This document shows, piece by piece, positions 17,747 to 27,064 of a DNA stretch of 57,771 bases (positions within the stretch are counted from its first letter, which is position 1; each line of letters starts with the position of its first letter). The stretch spans positions 1 to 57,771 of the forward strand of contig JAEWIL010000198.1 in NCBI GenBank assembly GCA_023387085.1. The letters are read 5' to 3'. This stretch comes from Pseudomonadota bacterium. GTDB lineage: Bacteria; Pseudomonadota; Alphaproteobacteria; Sphingomonadales; Sphingomonadaceae. Made by a program: the position numbers and the translations under genes. The notes beneath the pieces are model-generated. The model was given only the letters and a program-made list of their open reading frames with translations. It searched no databases and had not been told where the DNA came from.

Positions 17747-18744
17747 GCGCCACCCACTGGGCGGCGCGCAGCCGCGCGATGCTTCGCACCGCGATGGGGC
17801 CGACGATCGCCGCCGCGCTCGCCGATTCCGAGGTGATCGAGATCATGGTCAACCCCGATGGCCGGCTCTGGCTCGATCGGTTGGGAAATGGCCGCCACGA
17901 CACGGGGTTGATCGTCGAGGCGGCGCAGGTCGACCGGATTATTCGGCTCGTGGCGAGCCACGCGCGCAGCGAAGCGCATCCGGGCGCGCCGATCGTCTCC
18001 GCCGAATTGCCGCCGCACGCGGAGGGGGCGGGCGAGCGCTTCGAAGGCGTTCTCCCGCCCGTTTCAACGGCACCCTGCTTCTCCATTCGCAAGCCCGCCG
18101 CGCGGATCCACACTTTGCTCGACTATGTGAAGGACGGCATCATGACCGCGGACACCGCGCGCATACTCGCGATGGCGGTAATCGAGCGCAGAAATATCCT
18201 CGTCGTCGGCGGCACCTCGTCGGGCAAGACGACGCTTGCCAATGCGCTTCTCGCCGAAATGGGCGATCTCGATGAACGCGTAATCCTGCTCGAGGACACG
18301 CGCGAACTGCAGTGCGCGGGGCGTGACGTGGTGGCGCTGCGGACGCGCACGGTTGGCGCCAATGGTCCCGGAACGGTCACGATGGCCGACCTCGTCCGCT
18401 CGACGCTGCGGCTCCGGCCCGACCGGATTATCGTCGGCGAGGTTCGCGGGCGCGAGGCCCTCGATATGCTCAAGGCGTGGAACACCGGCCACCCCGGCGG
18501 CATCGCCACCATCCACGCGAACAGCGCGCCGGCGGCGCTCTACCGGCTCGAACAACTCATCCAGGAAGCCGTCGTCACCGTGCCGCGCCGCCTCATTGCC
18601 GGGGCGGTCGATCTCATCGTCTTCATTTCGGGGCGCGGCCTCGCCCGGCGGGTGGAGACGGTCGCGCGCGTCGCCGGCCTCGATCCCGACGGCGGCTACG
18701 GCCTCGTCGATCTCGCCAGCCCCCAAACTCAAGCAGGAGAATGA
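17743..18744 (+). CDS. trbB: TrbB, VirB11-type secretion ATPase
   Basis: This 333-residue cytoplasmic hexameric ATPase powers pilus biogenesis and substrate transfer in the P-type type IV secretion system. The N-terminal domain carries EIMVNPDGRLWLDR. Walker A is GGTSSGKTT near residue 157. The Asp box LLEDTRELQ, Walker-B-like RPDRIIVGEVRG and the His box GGIATIHANS follow in the normal order. The start overlaps the preceding stop by four bases, and its own stop lies just before trbC. Length and all catalytic motifs match the family. Confidence 0.95.
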   Translation: MSATHWAARSRAMLRTAMGPTIAAALADSEVIEIMVNPDGRLWLDRLGNGRHDTGLIVEAAQVDRIIRLVASHARSEAHPGAPIVSAELPPHAEGAGERFEGVLPPVSTAPCFSIRKPAARIHTLLDYVKDGIMTADTARILAMAVIERRNILVVGGTSSGKTTLANALLAEMGDLDERVILLEDTRELQCAGRDVVALRTRTVGANGPGTVTMADLVRSTLRLRPDRIIVGEVRGREALDMLKAWNTGHPGGIATIHANSAPAALYRLEQLIQEAVVTVPRRLIAGAVDLIVFISGRGLARRVETVARVAGLDPDGGYGLVDLASPQTQAGE

Positions 18745-18746
18745 CC

Positions 18747-19088
18747 ATGCAAGCTCTATCGATGCCGAAGCTCGAGCCGCGCGCCCGTGCTTGGGGGATC
18801 GCCTCCGTCGCCACCGGCTTGGCATGCGCCGCGAGCGCCCATGCCGCCGGATCGGGCATGCCTTGGGAGGAGCCGCTGCAGCAGGTGCTCGAATCGGTTC
18901 AGGGTCCGGTTGCAAAGATCATCGCGGTGATCATCATCATCACGACCGGGCTCACCCTCGCGTTCGGGGAGACGGCGGGCGGTTTCCGCCGCCTCATCCA
19001 GATCGTCTTCGGACTCTCGATCGCCTTTGCCGCGTCGAGCTTCTTCCTCTCCTTCTTCAGCTTTGGCGGCGGGGCGCTCATCGCATGA
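18747..19088 (+). CDS. trbC: TrbC, conjugative pilin (VirB2-like)
   Basis: The 113-residue product is the major pilin subunit of the conjugation pilus. It has a long leader ending ACAASAHAAG, then two hydrophobic segments (IIAVIIIITTGLTLAFGE and IVFGLSIAFAASSFFLSFF) separated by a short basic loop with ETAGGFRRL, as in TrbC/VirB2 pilins. ATG 18747 is preferred over ATG 18741 because AGGAG sits at a proper 7-nt distance. Its stop overlaps the start of trbD. Confidence 0.9.
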   Translation: MQALSMPKLEPRARAWGIASVATGLACAASAHAAGSGMPWEEPLQQVLESVQGPVAKIIAVIIIITTGLTLAFGETAGGFRRLIQIVFGLSIAFAASSFFLSFFSFGGGALIA

Positions 19089-19357
19089 TCGGGGACGCCG
19101 GCCATATCGAAGGTTTCGAGGCCCCCGTACACCGGGCGCTTGCCGACCCCATTCTGCTCGGCGGCGCGCCACGCGGGATCGCCATTCTCAACGGCACGCT
19201 CGCGGCGGCGATCGGACTCGGGCTCCAGCAGTGGATCGCAGGGCTCGCGATCTGGGCGCTCGGTCACACTCTCGCGGTGATGGCGGCGAAACGCGATCCC
19301 GACTTTGCGCCGGTTCTCATGCGCCACCTCAAGCAGCGGGGCACATTGTCATGCTGA
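19085..19357 (+). CDS. trbD: TrbD, VirB3-like inner-membrane protein
   Basis: This 90-residue protein has the VirB3/TrbD pattern: an N-terminal VHRALADPILLGGAPRG motif, one or two membrane segments (IAILNGTLAAAIGLGLQ and WIAGLAIWALGHTLAVMA), then the typical AAKRDPDF.PV...HL ending. It probably helps TrbE at the base of the translocation channel. It overlaps trbC by four bases and trbE by seven, consistent with translational coupling. Confidence 0.92.
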   Translation: MIGDAGHIEGFEAPVHRALADPILLGGAPRGIAILNGTLAAAIGLGLQQWIAGLAIWALGHTLAVMAAKRDPDFAPVLMRHLKQRGTLSC

Positions 19358-21807
19358 ATCTTGCCGAATATCGCCGCGCTTCCGACCGGTTGGCGGACCA
19401 TCTGCCTTGGGCGGCGATGGTGGACGACGGGGTCATCCTCAACAAGGACGGCAGCTTCAGCCGCATCCTCGCCTTTCGCGGCCCCGATCTTGAATCGGCG
19501 ACCGAGGCCGAGCTCGTTTCTGTCTGCGCGCGCGCGAACAATGTGCTGAAACGCCTGGGGTCGGGCTGGGCACTCCACATCGAGGCCGAGCGCAGCGAGG
19601 CCTTGGGTTACAGGTCGGATACCTTTCCCGATGCCGCATCCTGGCTCATCGACGAGGAGCGAAAAGCCAGGTTCGAGAGTGCGGGCGCGCATTTCGAAAG
19701 CGCGACCTATCTCACCCTGACCTTCATGCCGCCGCCCGACCAAGCCGACACCGCGAGCCGCGCCCTGGTCGAGCGGAGCGAGATTATCTCGGGGCGCGAC
19801 TGGCGGCAGGCGCTTGCGGGCTTCATCGCCGAGACCGACCGCGTGCTCGACCTCTTCGCGGGCTTCATGCCCGCCATCTATCCGCTCGATGCGACGGGCG
19901 CGCTCACCTTTCTGCACGGCACGATCTCGCCGAAGCGTCATGTCGTCGCCTGTCCCGACCAGCCGATGTATCTCGATGGCCTTCTCGCCGATACGCCTTT
20001 CACCGGGGGGCTTGAGCCGATGCTGGAGGATCGGCATCTTCGGACGCTGACGATCCTCGGTCTCCCGAATCTCAGCCGGCCCGGGATGTTGGATGCGCTC
20101 AATCATGAGGGCTTCGGCTACCGCTGGGTGACGCGCTTCATCGCGCTCGACAAGCAGGAGGCGACGAAAGCGCTGACACGCCTCCGCCGGCAATGGTTCA
20201 ACAAGCGCAAGTCGGTCACCGCGCTCCTGCGCGAGGTGATGTACAATCAGCCGGCGCAGCTACTCGACAGCGACGCTGACAACAAGATGCTCGACGCCGA
20301 TCTCGCGCTGCAGGCGCTCGGCGGCGACCATGTCGCGTTCGGCTATCTGACGACGACGATCACCGTCGCCGATACGAGCCGCGCGCGCGTCGACGAAAAG
20401 CTCCGCAGCGCCGAGCGCATCGTGAACGGGCTCGGTTTCACGTCGATCCGTGAGAGCGTCAATGCGGTCGAAGCCTGGCTCGGCTCGCTCCCGGGCCAGG
20501 TCTATGCCAATGTCCGCCAGCCGCTCGTCCATAGCCTCAATCTCGCGCATTTCATGCCGCTCTCTTCGGTGTGGGCGGGCCCGCAGCGGAACGAACACCT
20601 GCGTGGCGGTCCGCTTCTCACCGCCGAAACGAGCGGCTCGACGCCGTTTCGGTTATCGACCCATGTCGGCGATGTCGGGCACATGATGATCGTCGGGCCG
20701 ACGGGCGCGGGCAAGTCGGTGCTTCTCGCGCTCATCGCGCTACAGTTTCGTCGCTACCAAGGCTCGCAGGTCTATATCTTCGACAAGGGCTTTTCGGCGC
20801 GTGCGGCGGTTCTCGCCATGGGCGGCGCGCATCATCCGCTCGGGCTTGGTGCCGAGGTCGAAGGGCGGGGCAGGGCGCTCGCCTTCCAGCCGCTGCAAGG
20901 CATCGATCGCGGCGACGAGCGCGCCTGGGCGGCGCAATGGCTTGCCGCCCTGTTCGTTCACGAGAAGCTGCTCGTCACGCCCGAGGTCAAGGAGACTCTC
21001 TGGTCGGCACTGTCCAGCCTCGCGACTGCCCCGGTCGAAGAACGTACCCTGACGGGGCTCTCGCTCCTGCTGCAGTCGTCGCAGCTTCGCACGGCGCTCG
21101 CGCCTTATACGCTCGAAGGGCCTTTCGGCCGGCTGCTCGACGCCGCCGAAGACGACCTCGAAATGGCAGATGTCCAATGTTTCGAGACCGAAGCACTGCT
21201 GGGGCAGGCGGGTGTCGTCGGGCCGGTGCTGACCTATTTGTTCCACCGGCTCGAGGCGCGCTTCGACGGACGGCCGACCTTGCTTATCCTCGACGAAGCC
21301 TGGGTATTTCTCGATCACCCGCTGTTCGCCGCCCGCATCCGCGAGTGGCTGAAGGTCCTGCGAAAGAAAAATGTGTCGGTCGTCTTCGCGACCCAGAGCC
21401 TCGCAGATATCGCCGACAGCAAGGTAGCGCCAGCGATCATCGAAAGCTGCCCACAGCGGATATTGTTGCCCAATGACCGGGCGATTGAACCCCAGTCCGA
21501 GGCGGCCTATGCGCGCTTCGGCCTCAATGCCCGCCAGATCGAGCTGATCGCGCGCGCGACGCCCAAGCGGCAATATTATCTGCAATCGGCAAAGGGCAAC
21601 CGGCTCTTCGAACTGGGGCTCGGTCCTGTCGCGCTCGCGCTCTGCGGTGCCTCCGATTCCGACACGCAAAAGCTGATCGACCGCGTTCTTGCCGAGCATG
21701 GCGCCGCCGATTTCGCGGCGCGCTTCCTCGCCGCACGCGGCCTCGACTGGGCCAGCGAGCTGCTCGCCGGGTTCGACGCTTCCACCCCCGAAGGAGAGAT
21801 GAAATGA
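19351..21807 (+). CDS. trbE: TrbE, VirB4-type secretion ATPase
   Basis: This 818-residue ATPase energises assembly of the type IV secretion channel. The N-terminal CagE/TrbE/VirB domain opens with MLNLAEYRRASDRLADHLPW. Walker A GPTGAGKS is near residue 449 and Walker B LLILDEAW near 645. The C-terminal VVFATQSLADI and PKRQYYLQS segments are typical. A longer reading frame upstream is open but only overlaps trbD; the start given matches the normal TrbE N-terminus. The stop overlaps the start of trbJ (ATGA). Confidence 0.95.
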   Translation: MLNLAEYRRASDRLADHLPWAAMVDDGVILNKDGSFSRILAFRGPDLESATEAELVSVCARANNVLKRLGSGWALHIEAERSEALGYRSDTFPDAASWLIDEERKARFESAGAHFESATYLTLTFMPPPDQADTASRALVERSEIISGRDWRQALAGFIAETDRVLDLFAGFMPAIYPLDATGALTFLHGTISPKRHVVACPDQPMYLDGLLADTPFTGGLEPMLEDRHLRTLTILGLPNLSRPGMLDALNHEGFGYRWVTRFIALDKQEATKALTRLRRQWFNKRKSVTALLREVMYNQPAQLLDSDADNKMLDADLALQALGGDHVAFGYLTTTITVADTSRARVDEKLRSAERIVNGLGFTSIRESVNAVEAWLGSLPGQVYANVRQPLVHSLNLAHFMPLSSVWAGPQRNEHLRGGPLLTAETSGSTPFRLSTHVGDVGHMMIVGPTGAGKSVLLALIALQFRRYQGSQVYIFDKGFSARAAVLAMGGAHHPLGLGAEVEGRGRALAFQPLQGIDRGDERAWAAQWLAALFVHEKLLVTPEVKETLWSALSSLATAPVEERTLTGLSLLLQSSQLRTALAPYTLEGPFGRLLDAAEDDLEMADVQCFETEALLGQAGVVGPVLTYLFHRLEARFDGRPTLLILDEAWVFLDHPLFAARIREWLKVLRKKNVSVVFATQSLADIADSKVAPAIIESCPQRILLPNDRAIEPQSEAAYARFGLNARQIELIARATPKRQYYLQSAKGNRLFELGLGPVALALCGASDSDTQKLIDRVLAEHGAADFAARFLAARGLDWASELLAGFDASTPEGEMK

Positions 21808-22517
21808 AAAACCATATCTGGGCCCTGCTGTTCGCCGGCGCCGCCGCATCGCTGACGTCGTCTTCCGTGCACGCCGTACCCGTATTCGACAGCGCCAATT
21901 ATTCGCAGAACCTGCTTACCGCGGCGCGCACACTCCAGCAGATCAACCAGCAGATCCAGTCGCTCCAGAACGAGGCGCAGATGCTGGCAAATCAGGAGAA
22001 GCAGCTCTCGAAGATCGACTTTCCGCAAATGAAAGCGCTGGAGCAGCGGCTTCAGGAGATCGACCGGCTGATGGGGCAGGCGCAAGGCATCGACTTTCGG
22101 GTCGACCGTCTCGACGAGCAATTTCGCCAGGCCTTTCCGACGAGCTTCGAACATCTCGCGCGGCGCGATACGCGCATCGCGGCGGCGAAGCAGCGCCTCG
22201 ACCGTGAGATGGCGGGCTTCCGTCAGGCGATGGAAGTGCAGAGCGGCATCGTCGAGAACGTTCGAGGCGATGCCGAGGCGCTGAAGGCGATCGTCGATCG
22301 CAGCCAGGGCGCCGAAGGCGGGCTGCAGGCGCAGCAGGCGACCAACCAGCTGCTCGCGCTCGCCGCCAAGCAGCAGTTCCAGATCCAGCAGCTGATGGCG
22401 GCGCAGTTCCGGGCCGAAGCGCTAGAACAGGCGCGGCGCGCGCAGAGCGCGCGCGAGGGACGCGAACGGACGACCCGATTTCTTGGCGATGGCAAGGCAT
22501 GGACGCCGCCGCGCTGA
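21804..22517 (+). CDS. trbJ: TrbJ, VirB5-like conjugal transfer protein
   Basis: This 237-residue secreted protein has a signal peptide (residues about 1-24, ending SSVHAV) followed by long Gln- and Leu-rich helices such as LQQINQQIQSLQNEAQML, which is the TrbJ/VirB5 pattern. VirB5-like proteins sit at the pilus tip or help pilus assembly. It overlaps trbE by four bases and precedes trbL by 155 bp, where many trb operons carry the small entry-exclusion gene trbK; here no intact trbK is visible. Confidence 0.9.
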   Translation: MKNHIWALLFAGAAASLTSSSVHAVPVFDSANYSQNLLTAARTLQQINQQIQSLQNEAQMLANQEKQLSKIDFPQMKALEQRLQEIDRLMGQAQGIDFRVDRLDEQFRQAFPTSFEHLARRDTRIAAAKQRLDREMAGFRQAMEVQSGIVENVRGDAEALKAIVDRSQGAEGGLQAQQATNQLLALAAKQQFQIQQLMAAQFRAEALEQARRAQSAREGRERTTRFLGDGKAWTPPR

Positions 22518-22672
22518 CCGACGTCTGACTCGATTGGGGCAGGACGGGCCGCATCCGCTCCCCCGAGCCCGCAAGCTGCCCCGTCGCGGGGGCCGCGACA
22601 GCGCCGGTGTTGCCATGTTCACCGTTCGCCGCTGCCGGCCCCCCGACAAAACCCCGATGAGGAACGCTTCTC
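22518..22672 (+). other. trbJ-trbL gap: expected trbK position, no intact gene
   Basis: The 155-bp gap holds no open frame with a credible start and lipoprotein signal. One frame has Cys and Pro residues spaced loosely as in entry-exclusion proteins, but it lacks a start and I would not call it a gene. The ATG of trbL is preceded by GAGGAACG. Confidence 0.35.
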
Positions 22673-23968
22673 ATGGACGATCTCAACGTCATCGACCAAT
22701 TCATGGCGGTGTTCATCGCTTATATCGACAGCGGCTTCGGGCTGCTGGGCAGCGATGTCGGTTTCCTCACCACCATATTGATCGGTATCGATATCACGCT
22801 TGCGGGTCTGTTCTGGGCGCTCGGCGGCGAGGACGATGTCATCGCAAAAATCTTGAAGAAGATTCTCTATGTCGGGGCGTTCGCGCTGATTCTGAACAGT
22901 TTTCCGACGCTGACCGAGATCATATTCCGCTCTTTCGCCGGGCTCGGTCTCACCGCCGGGGGCGGCGCGATATCCGCCGACGAGCTTTTGTTGCCGGGCC
23001 GGCTCGCCGGCATCGGTTTCGAGGCCGCCTGGCCCTTGCTCGAGCAGGCGAAGGAACTCGTCGGTCCGATCGACTTCTTCGACAATTTCGTCGAGATCGC
23101 GGTGCTGGTCATTGCCTGGCTGATCGTCATCGCCGCCTTCTTCATTCTCGCGATCCAGCTTTTCATCACCATTCTCGAATTCAAGCTCACGAGCCTTGCG
23201 GGCTTCGTGCTCGTGCCCTTTGCGCTCTGGAACCGGACGAGCTTTCTCGCCGAACGCGTGCTCGGCAATGTCGTGTCCTCGGGCATCAAGGTGATGGTGC
23301 TCGCCGTGATCGTCGGCATCGGCTCCAACTATTTCGCCGAATTCACCGGCGCGCTGACCGGCGAGGAAGTGTCGATCGAGCAGGCGGTCTCGCTGATGCT
23401 CGCGAGCCTCGCACTCTTCGGCCTTGCGGTCTTCGGCCCCGGCATCGCCTCGGGGCTTGTCGCGGGCGCGCCGCAGCTCGGCGCCGGGTCGGTCGTCGCG
23501 ACGACGGCGCTCGCCGCGGGCGGGCTCGCGGCCGGCGGAGCCGGGACCGTGGCCGCCATTCGCGGCGTCGGCCTCGGCGCGATCCGTGCCGGGACGTCGA
23601 TGGGGTCCGCGGCATCGACCGCCTATAAACTCGGGCAGGAGACATCAGGTTCGTCTTCGGTGGCGGCTGGCCTCGGCGGCGTTGTGTCCGCCGCCAGCGG
23701 CGCGGCGGCGACCCGGTTCGGCTCCACTCTCGGGCTTGAGACCGCGGCAGCGCGTGGACGTCAGGCGGCGTGGGAGGCGGGGAACGGCAGGAGCGCAAAA
23801 GCTTCGTCGACCGCTGAACCGGCAACATCCGACAGCGCTCCAGCATGGGCGCGGCAGCTGCAAGGCCAGCAGAATGCCCGGCATCACCGGCAAATGGCGA
23901 TTCACACTCTCAAGGATGGCGACCGGGGCGGCGCCGGCATCACGCCCGACATCAACGAAAGGGATTGA
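22673..23968 (+). CDS. trbL: TrbL, polytopic conjugal transfer membrane protein (VirB6-like)
   Basis: This 431-residue inner-membrane protein has about six membrane segments between residues 20 and 270, for example IAVLVIAWLIVIAAFFILAI and VMVLAVIVGIGSNYF. The hallmark TrbL motif FWALGGEDDVIAKILKKILY is near residues 47-66. A Gly/Ala/Ser-rich cytoplasmic tail makes up the last third. VirB6/TrbL proteins form part of the channel through the inner membrane. The next gene starts 3 nt after its stop. Confidence 0.93.
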   Translation: MDDLNVIDQFMAVFIAYIDSGFGLLGSDVGFLTTILIGIDITLAGLFWALGGEDDVIAKILKKILYVGAFALILNSFPTLTEIIFRSFAGLGLTAGGGAISADELLLPGRLAGIGFEAAWPLLEQAKELVGPIDFFDNFVEIAVLVIAWLIVIAAFFILAIQLFITILEFKLTSLAGFVLVPFALWNRTSFLAERVLGNVVSSGIKVMVLAVIVGIGSNYFAEFTGALTGEEVSIEQAVSLMLASLALFGLAVFGPGIASGLVAGAPQLGAGSVVATTALAAGGLAAGGAGTVAAIRGVGLGAIRAGTSMGSAASTAYKLGQETSGSSSVAAGLGGVVSAASGAAATRFGSTLGLETAAARGRQAAWEAGNGRSAKASSTAEPATSDSAPAWARQLQGQQNARHHRQMAIHTLKDGDRGGAGITPDINERD

Positions 23969-23971
23969 GCG

Positions 23972-24805
23972 ATGATTTTCAAACGCGCATTGGGCCGTTA
24001 CGGTCGGACGCCTGAACCCGAGACGCCCTTTCAGCGGGCGGGCCAGCTCTGGGACGAGCGCATCGGGTCGGCGCGGGTCCAGGCGAAGAACTGGCGGCTG
24101 ATGGCATTCGGCGGCCTGTTTCTCACCGTCGGCCTGTCGTCCGCGTTGGTCTGGCAATCGATGCAGAGCCGGGTCGTCCCCTATATCGTCGAGGTCGACA
24201 AGCTGGGGCAGGCGCAGGCAGTCGCAAGGGCCGATACAGACTATCGGCCAACCGATCCGCAAATCGCATGGCATCTCGGCCGCTTCATCGCGAGCGTGCG
24301 CTCCCGGTCGCTCGACGCGGTTCTGATGCGCGACAATTGGCTCTCTGCCTATGATTTCGTGACTGAGCGCGGTGCCCTCTTTCTCGGGGAATATGCGCGC
24401 GCTTCGAACCCGTTTGCCGACGTCGGCCGACACACGGTTTCGGTCCAGGTGACCAGCGTGGTGCGGGCGTCGGACGACACGTTCCGCATCGGCTGGACCG
24501 AACAGGCGTTCGAGCGGGGCAGCTATGCCGGTACGTCACGCTGGACCGCCGTCGTCACCGTCAAGGTCCGGCCGCCGCGCTCGTCGGAGACACTCCGCAA
24601 GAACCCGCTCGGCCTCTACGTCGAAGCTATCGACTGGAGCCGCGAGCTCGACACGGCGCCGCCGCGGATCGCCGCGAACGTCGCACCTCCGAGCAAGTCG
24701 ACCGGGTCGCCGCCTGCTCGCGACCTTCCACTCGGTTCCCCGCTCGCGCCGCCCGCCGGCGAAACCGTTCCACCCATTTCTGTCCTGGAAGGTATTCCCC
24801 AATGA
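23972..24805 (+). CDS. trbF: TrbF, VirB8-like protein
   Basis: This 277-residue protein is a bitopic inner-membrane scaffold of the secretion channel. A short cytoplasmic start with TPFQRAGQLWDERIG is followed by one membrane helix near residue 45 (LMAFGGLFLTVGLSSALVW). The periplasmic VirB8 fold includes VPYIVEVDKLG, WHLGRFI..VR and LGLYVEAIDWSREL. The C-terminal Pro/Ser-rich extension is not conserved. Its stop overlaps the start of trbG. Confidence 0.93.
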   Translation: MIFKRALGRYGRTPEPETPFQRAGQLWDERIGSARVQAKNWRLMAFGGLFLTVGLSSALVWQSMQSRVVPYIVEVDKLGQAQAVARADTDYRPTDPQIAWHLGRFIASVRSRSLDAVLMRDNWLSAYDFVTERGALFLGEYARASNPFADVGRHTVSVQVTSVVRASDDTFRIGWTEQAFERGSYAGTSRWTAVVTVKVRPPRSSETLRKNPLGLYVEAIDWSRELDTAPPRIAANVAPPSKSTGSPPARDLPLGSPLAPPAGETVPPISVLEGIPQ

Positions 24806-25629
24806 TCCGACACTTCGCCCTGAGCGCGGGCCTGCTTGCGCTGTCGCCTACGGCTCTTGCGCAACCGGGGGCGGTCGTTGCGTCAGCCAACAAGGCGGCA
24901 CTCCGCGAACCTTCGACAGGCGGATTCGTCCATGCCGTCCAAGTCTATCCCTATTCGGATGGGGCGATCTACCGGCTCTTCGCCGCGCCCGGGCGCGTCA
25001 GCGACATTGCGCTCCAGCCCGGCGAGACGCTGAGCGCGGTGGCTGCCGGCGATACCGTTCGCTGGACTGTCGGCGATACGACGAGCGGGAGCGGCGAGGG
25101 CAAACGGACGCATATCCTCGTGAAGCCGTTCAGCGCCGGTCTTTCGACCAATTTGATCATCACCACCGACCGGCGCGTCTACCGAATCCAGCTTACGAGC
25201 CGCGCGGGCCCCGCGATGGCAGCGATCAGCTGGACCTATCCTGCCGACGAACTACTGGCTTTGGCGCGCCAGCGCGAGGCGGCCGACGCTGCCCGGCCGG
25301 TTTCGGCGGGCGTGGCGATCGAACGGCTCAATTTCCGCTATGAAATCTCGGGCGACAAGCCTGCTTGGCGGCCCCTTCGCGCGTTCGACGATGGCCGGCA
25401 GAGCTGGATCGAGTTTCCGCCCTCGATCGCGTCGGGCGAAGCACCGCCGCTCTTCGTCGTCGGAGAGGATGGCAAGGCTGAGCTCGTCAACTACCGCATG
25501 GCCGGCAACTACTACGTCGTCGACCGCTTGTTCGCCGCCGCCGAACTCAGGCTTGGCGGGAAGAAGCAGAAGATCGTTCGCATCAGCCGAAGCGGCGGTG
25601 GCAAGGTGCGAAGCGAGCGCGGCAAATGA
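24802..25629 (+). CDS. trbG: TrbG, VirB9-like outer-membrane complex protein
   Basis: This 275-residue protein has a signal peptide (MIRHFALSAGLLALSPTALA) and the VirB9/TrbG domain. The domain shows VQVYPYSDGAIYRLFAAPGRVSDIALQPGE, then HILVKP, LIITTDRRVYRIQL and, near the C-terminus, RP.RAFDDGRQSWIEFP. It forms the outer-membrane core ring with TrbI. It overlaps both neighbours by four bases, so the three genes are translationally linked. Confidence 0.94.
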   Translation: MIRHFALSAGLLALSPTALAQPGAVVASANKAALREPSTGGFVHAVQVYPYSDGAIYRLFAAPGRVSDIALQPGETLSAVAAGDTVRWTVGDTTSGSGEGKRTHILVKPFSAGLSTNLIITTDRRVYRIQLTSRAGPAMAAISWTYPADELLALARQREAADAARPVSAGVAIERLNFRYEISGDKPAWRPLRAFDDGRQSWIEFPPSIASGEAPPLFVVGEDGKAELVNYRMAGNYYVVDRLFAAAELRLGGKKQKIVRISRSGGGKVRSERGK

Positions 25630-26852
25630 CCGATGCTCCCACCACCGCGGCGCTACCGCAGCCTAAAGTCGATCCCGAAACGCTCGCCCTGCGCGGTAGT
25701 CCGGCGCGTGTCACGCGCTTCAAGCGCGGAGCGATCGTTGCGATCAGCGGGATCGGCGCCACCTTCATCGCCGGCGCGGCCTGGCTTGCGCTGAAACCGG
25801 TGAGCTTTGTCTCGGCCGTACGCGAGGATGATCGGGCGTCTGTGGCGGCAAGGCCGAACTCCGATGTGTTTGCAGGCGCGCCGGCTGGTTATGGGGATGT
25901 TCCCAAGCTGGGGCCGCCACTCCCGGGAGATCTTGGCAGGCCCATTCTCAATCATCAGCGCGAGCTCGAGATGGCGTCTCCTGCCAATGGCTCCGAAGAC
26001 GCGGCCGTCAGAGCAGCGCAGGAGGCGGAGGCCGAGCGCCAGCTGGTCGTTCAACAGGAACGTGAGGCCCGCGAGTCGGGCATTTTGCTCGCGCGCGGCG
26101 CTGCGGCTTCCGCCGTACGATCCGTAGATCGGGTTGCGCCCGAGGGGGTGTCCAGCTCGAACCCCGCAACATCCGGCAGCGACGATCCCAACGGGCAGCA
26201 GCGGAAGGCTGCGATGATCGGGCAGACGAACGTCGGCGATGACACGAATCCGCATAGACTTGCTGCGCCGCCATCGCCCTGGACTCTCCAGGCGGGCAGC
26301 ATATTGGCTGCCAGTCTGATTACCGGTCTCAACTCCGATCTTCCGGGCGTGGTCACGGCGCAGGTGACGGAAAACGCCTACGACAGCGCGACCGGACGTA
26401 CCTTGCTTATCCCCCAAGGATCGAGGCTGATCGGAAGCTATGATAATGTCGTCGCATTCGGGCAAAGCCGGGCGCTGGTGGTCTGGCAGCGGATCATCCT
26501 CCCGGACGGCGCCTCGATCCGCATCGACAATATGCCCGCCAGCGATACCCAAGGCTATGCTGGCCTCGCCGATCGCGTCGACCGGCACACCTGGCAGTTA
26601 CTCAAGGGGGTGGTCCTATCGACCCTGCTTGGCGTCGGAACCGAACTCGGCGCCGGCAGCAGCGAGAGCGACCTCGTTCGCGCCATTCGCGAGGCGGCGC
26701 AGCAAAGTGGATCGCGCGCGGGCGATCAGATTGTTGCCCGCAACCTCGACGTTCAGCCGACGCTCAAAGTGCGTCCCGGCTGGCCGCTCCGGATCGTCGT
26801 ACACAAGGATTTGATCCTGCGCCCTTGGACGATGGCGGGGGAGGGATCATGA
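25626..26852 (+). CDS. trbI: TrbI, VirB10-like channel protein
   Basis: This 408-residue protein spans the envelope as the VirB10-type core component. One membrane helix lies near residues 38-55 (AIVAISGIGATFIAGAAWLAL). A Pro/Gln/Glu-rich linker reaches to about residue 200. The C-terminal beta-barrel domain carries the family signature LQAGSILAASLITGLNSDLPG, then TGRTLLIPQGSRLIGSYDNVVAFGQSR and the terminal RPGWPLRIVVHKDLIL. Its stop overlaps the start of the DUF2274 gene. Confidence 0.95.
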   Translation: MTDAPTTAALPQPKVDPETLALRGSPARVTRFKRGAIVAISGIGATFIAGAAWLALKPVSFVSAVREDDRASVAARPNSDVFAGAPAGYGDVPKLGPPLPGDLGRPILNHQRELEMASPANGSEDAAVRAAQEAEAERQLVVQQEREARESGILLARGAAASAVRSVDRVAPEGVSSSNPATSGSDDPNGQQRKAAMIGQTNVGDDTNPHRLAAPPSPWTLQAGSILAASLITGLNSDLPGVVTAQVTENAYDSATGRTLLIPQGSRLIGSYDNVVAFGQSRALVVWQRIILPDGASIRIDNMPASDTQGYAGLADRVDRHTWQLLKGVVLSTLLGVGTELGAGSSESDLVRAIREAAQQSGSRAGDQIVARNLDVQPTLKVRPGWPLRIVVHKDLILRPWTMAGEGS

Positions 26853-27064
26853 CCGGTCTTAAACTGTCCAGATTGCCGGATCGGACGCCGGTAAAGATGA
26901 CGATCAACATTACGCCCGATCTTCATCAGTCTCTCGCGCGCTATGCTGCTCTCTATGCGGAGACATATGGCCGCGAAGAGCCGATCACCGATCTCATTCC
27001 GGCGATGCTTGCATCCTTTCTCGAGAGTGATCGCGCTTTCATGCGATCACGGCCGAAATCGTGA
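26849..27064 (+). CDS. DUF2274-family small protein
   Basis: The 71-residue product begins MTGLKLSRLPDRTPVKMTIN and continues with a helical segment (LHQSLARYAALYAETYG) and the tail PAMLASFLESDRAFMR. This is the DUF2274 pattern, regularly found directly after trbI in alphaproteobacterial and xanthomonad trb operons. Its function is unknown to me. It overlaps trbI by four bases and the following HTH gene by four bases. Confidence 0.85.
   Translation: MTGLKLSRLPDRTPVKMTINITPDLHQSLARYAALYAETYGREEPITDLIPAMLASFLESDRAFMRSRPKS

Noticed and set aside
22483..23628. 381-codon plus-strand frame overlapping trbL
   Set aside because: Arg/His/Gly-rich frame out of register with the clear TrbL protein; typical GC-skew artefact.
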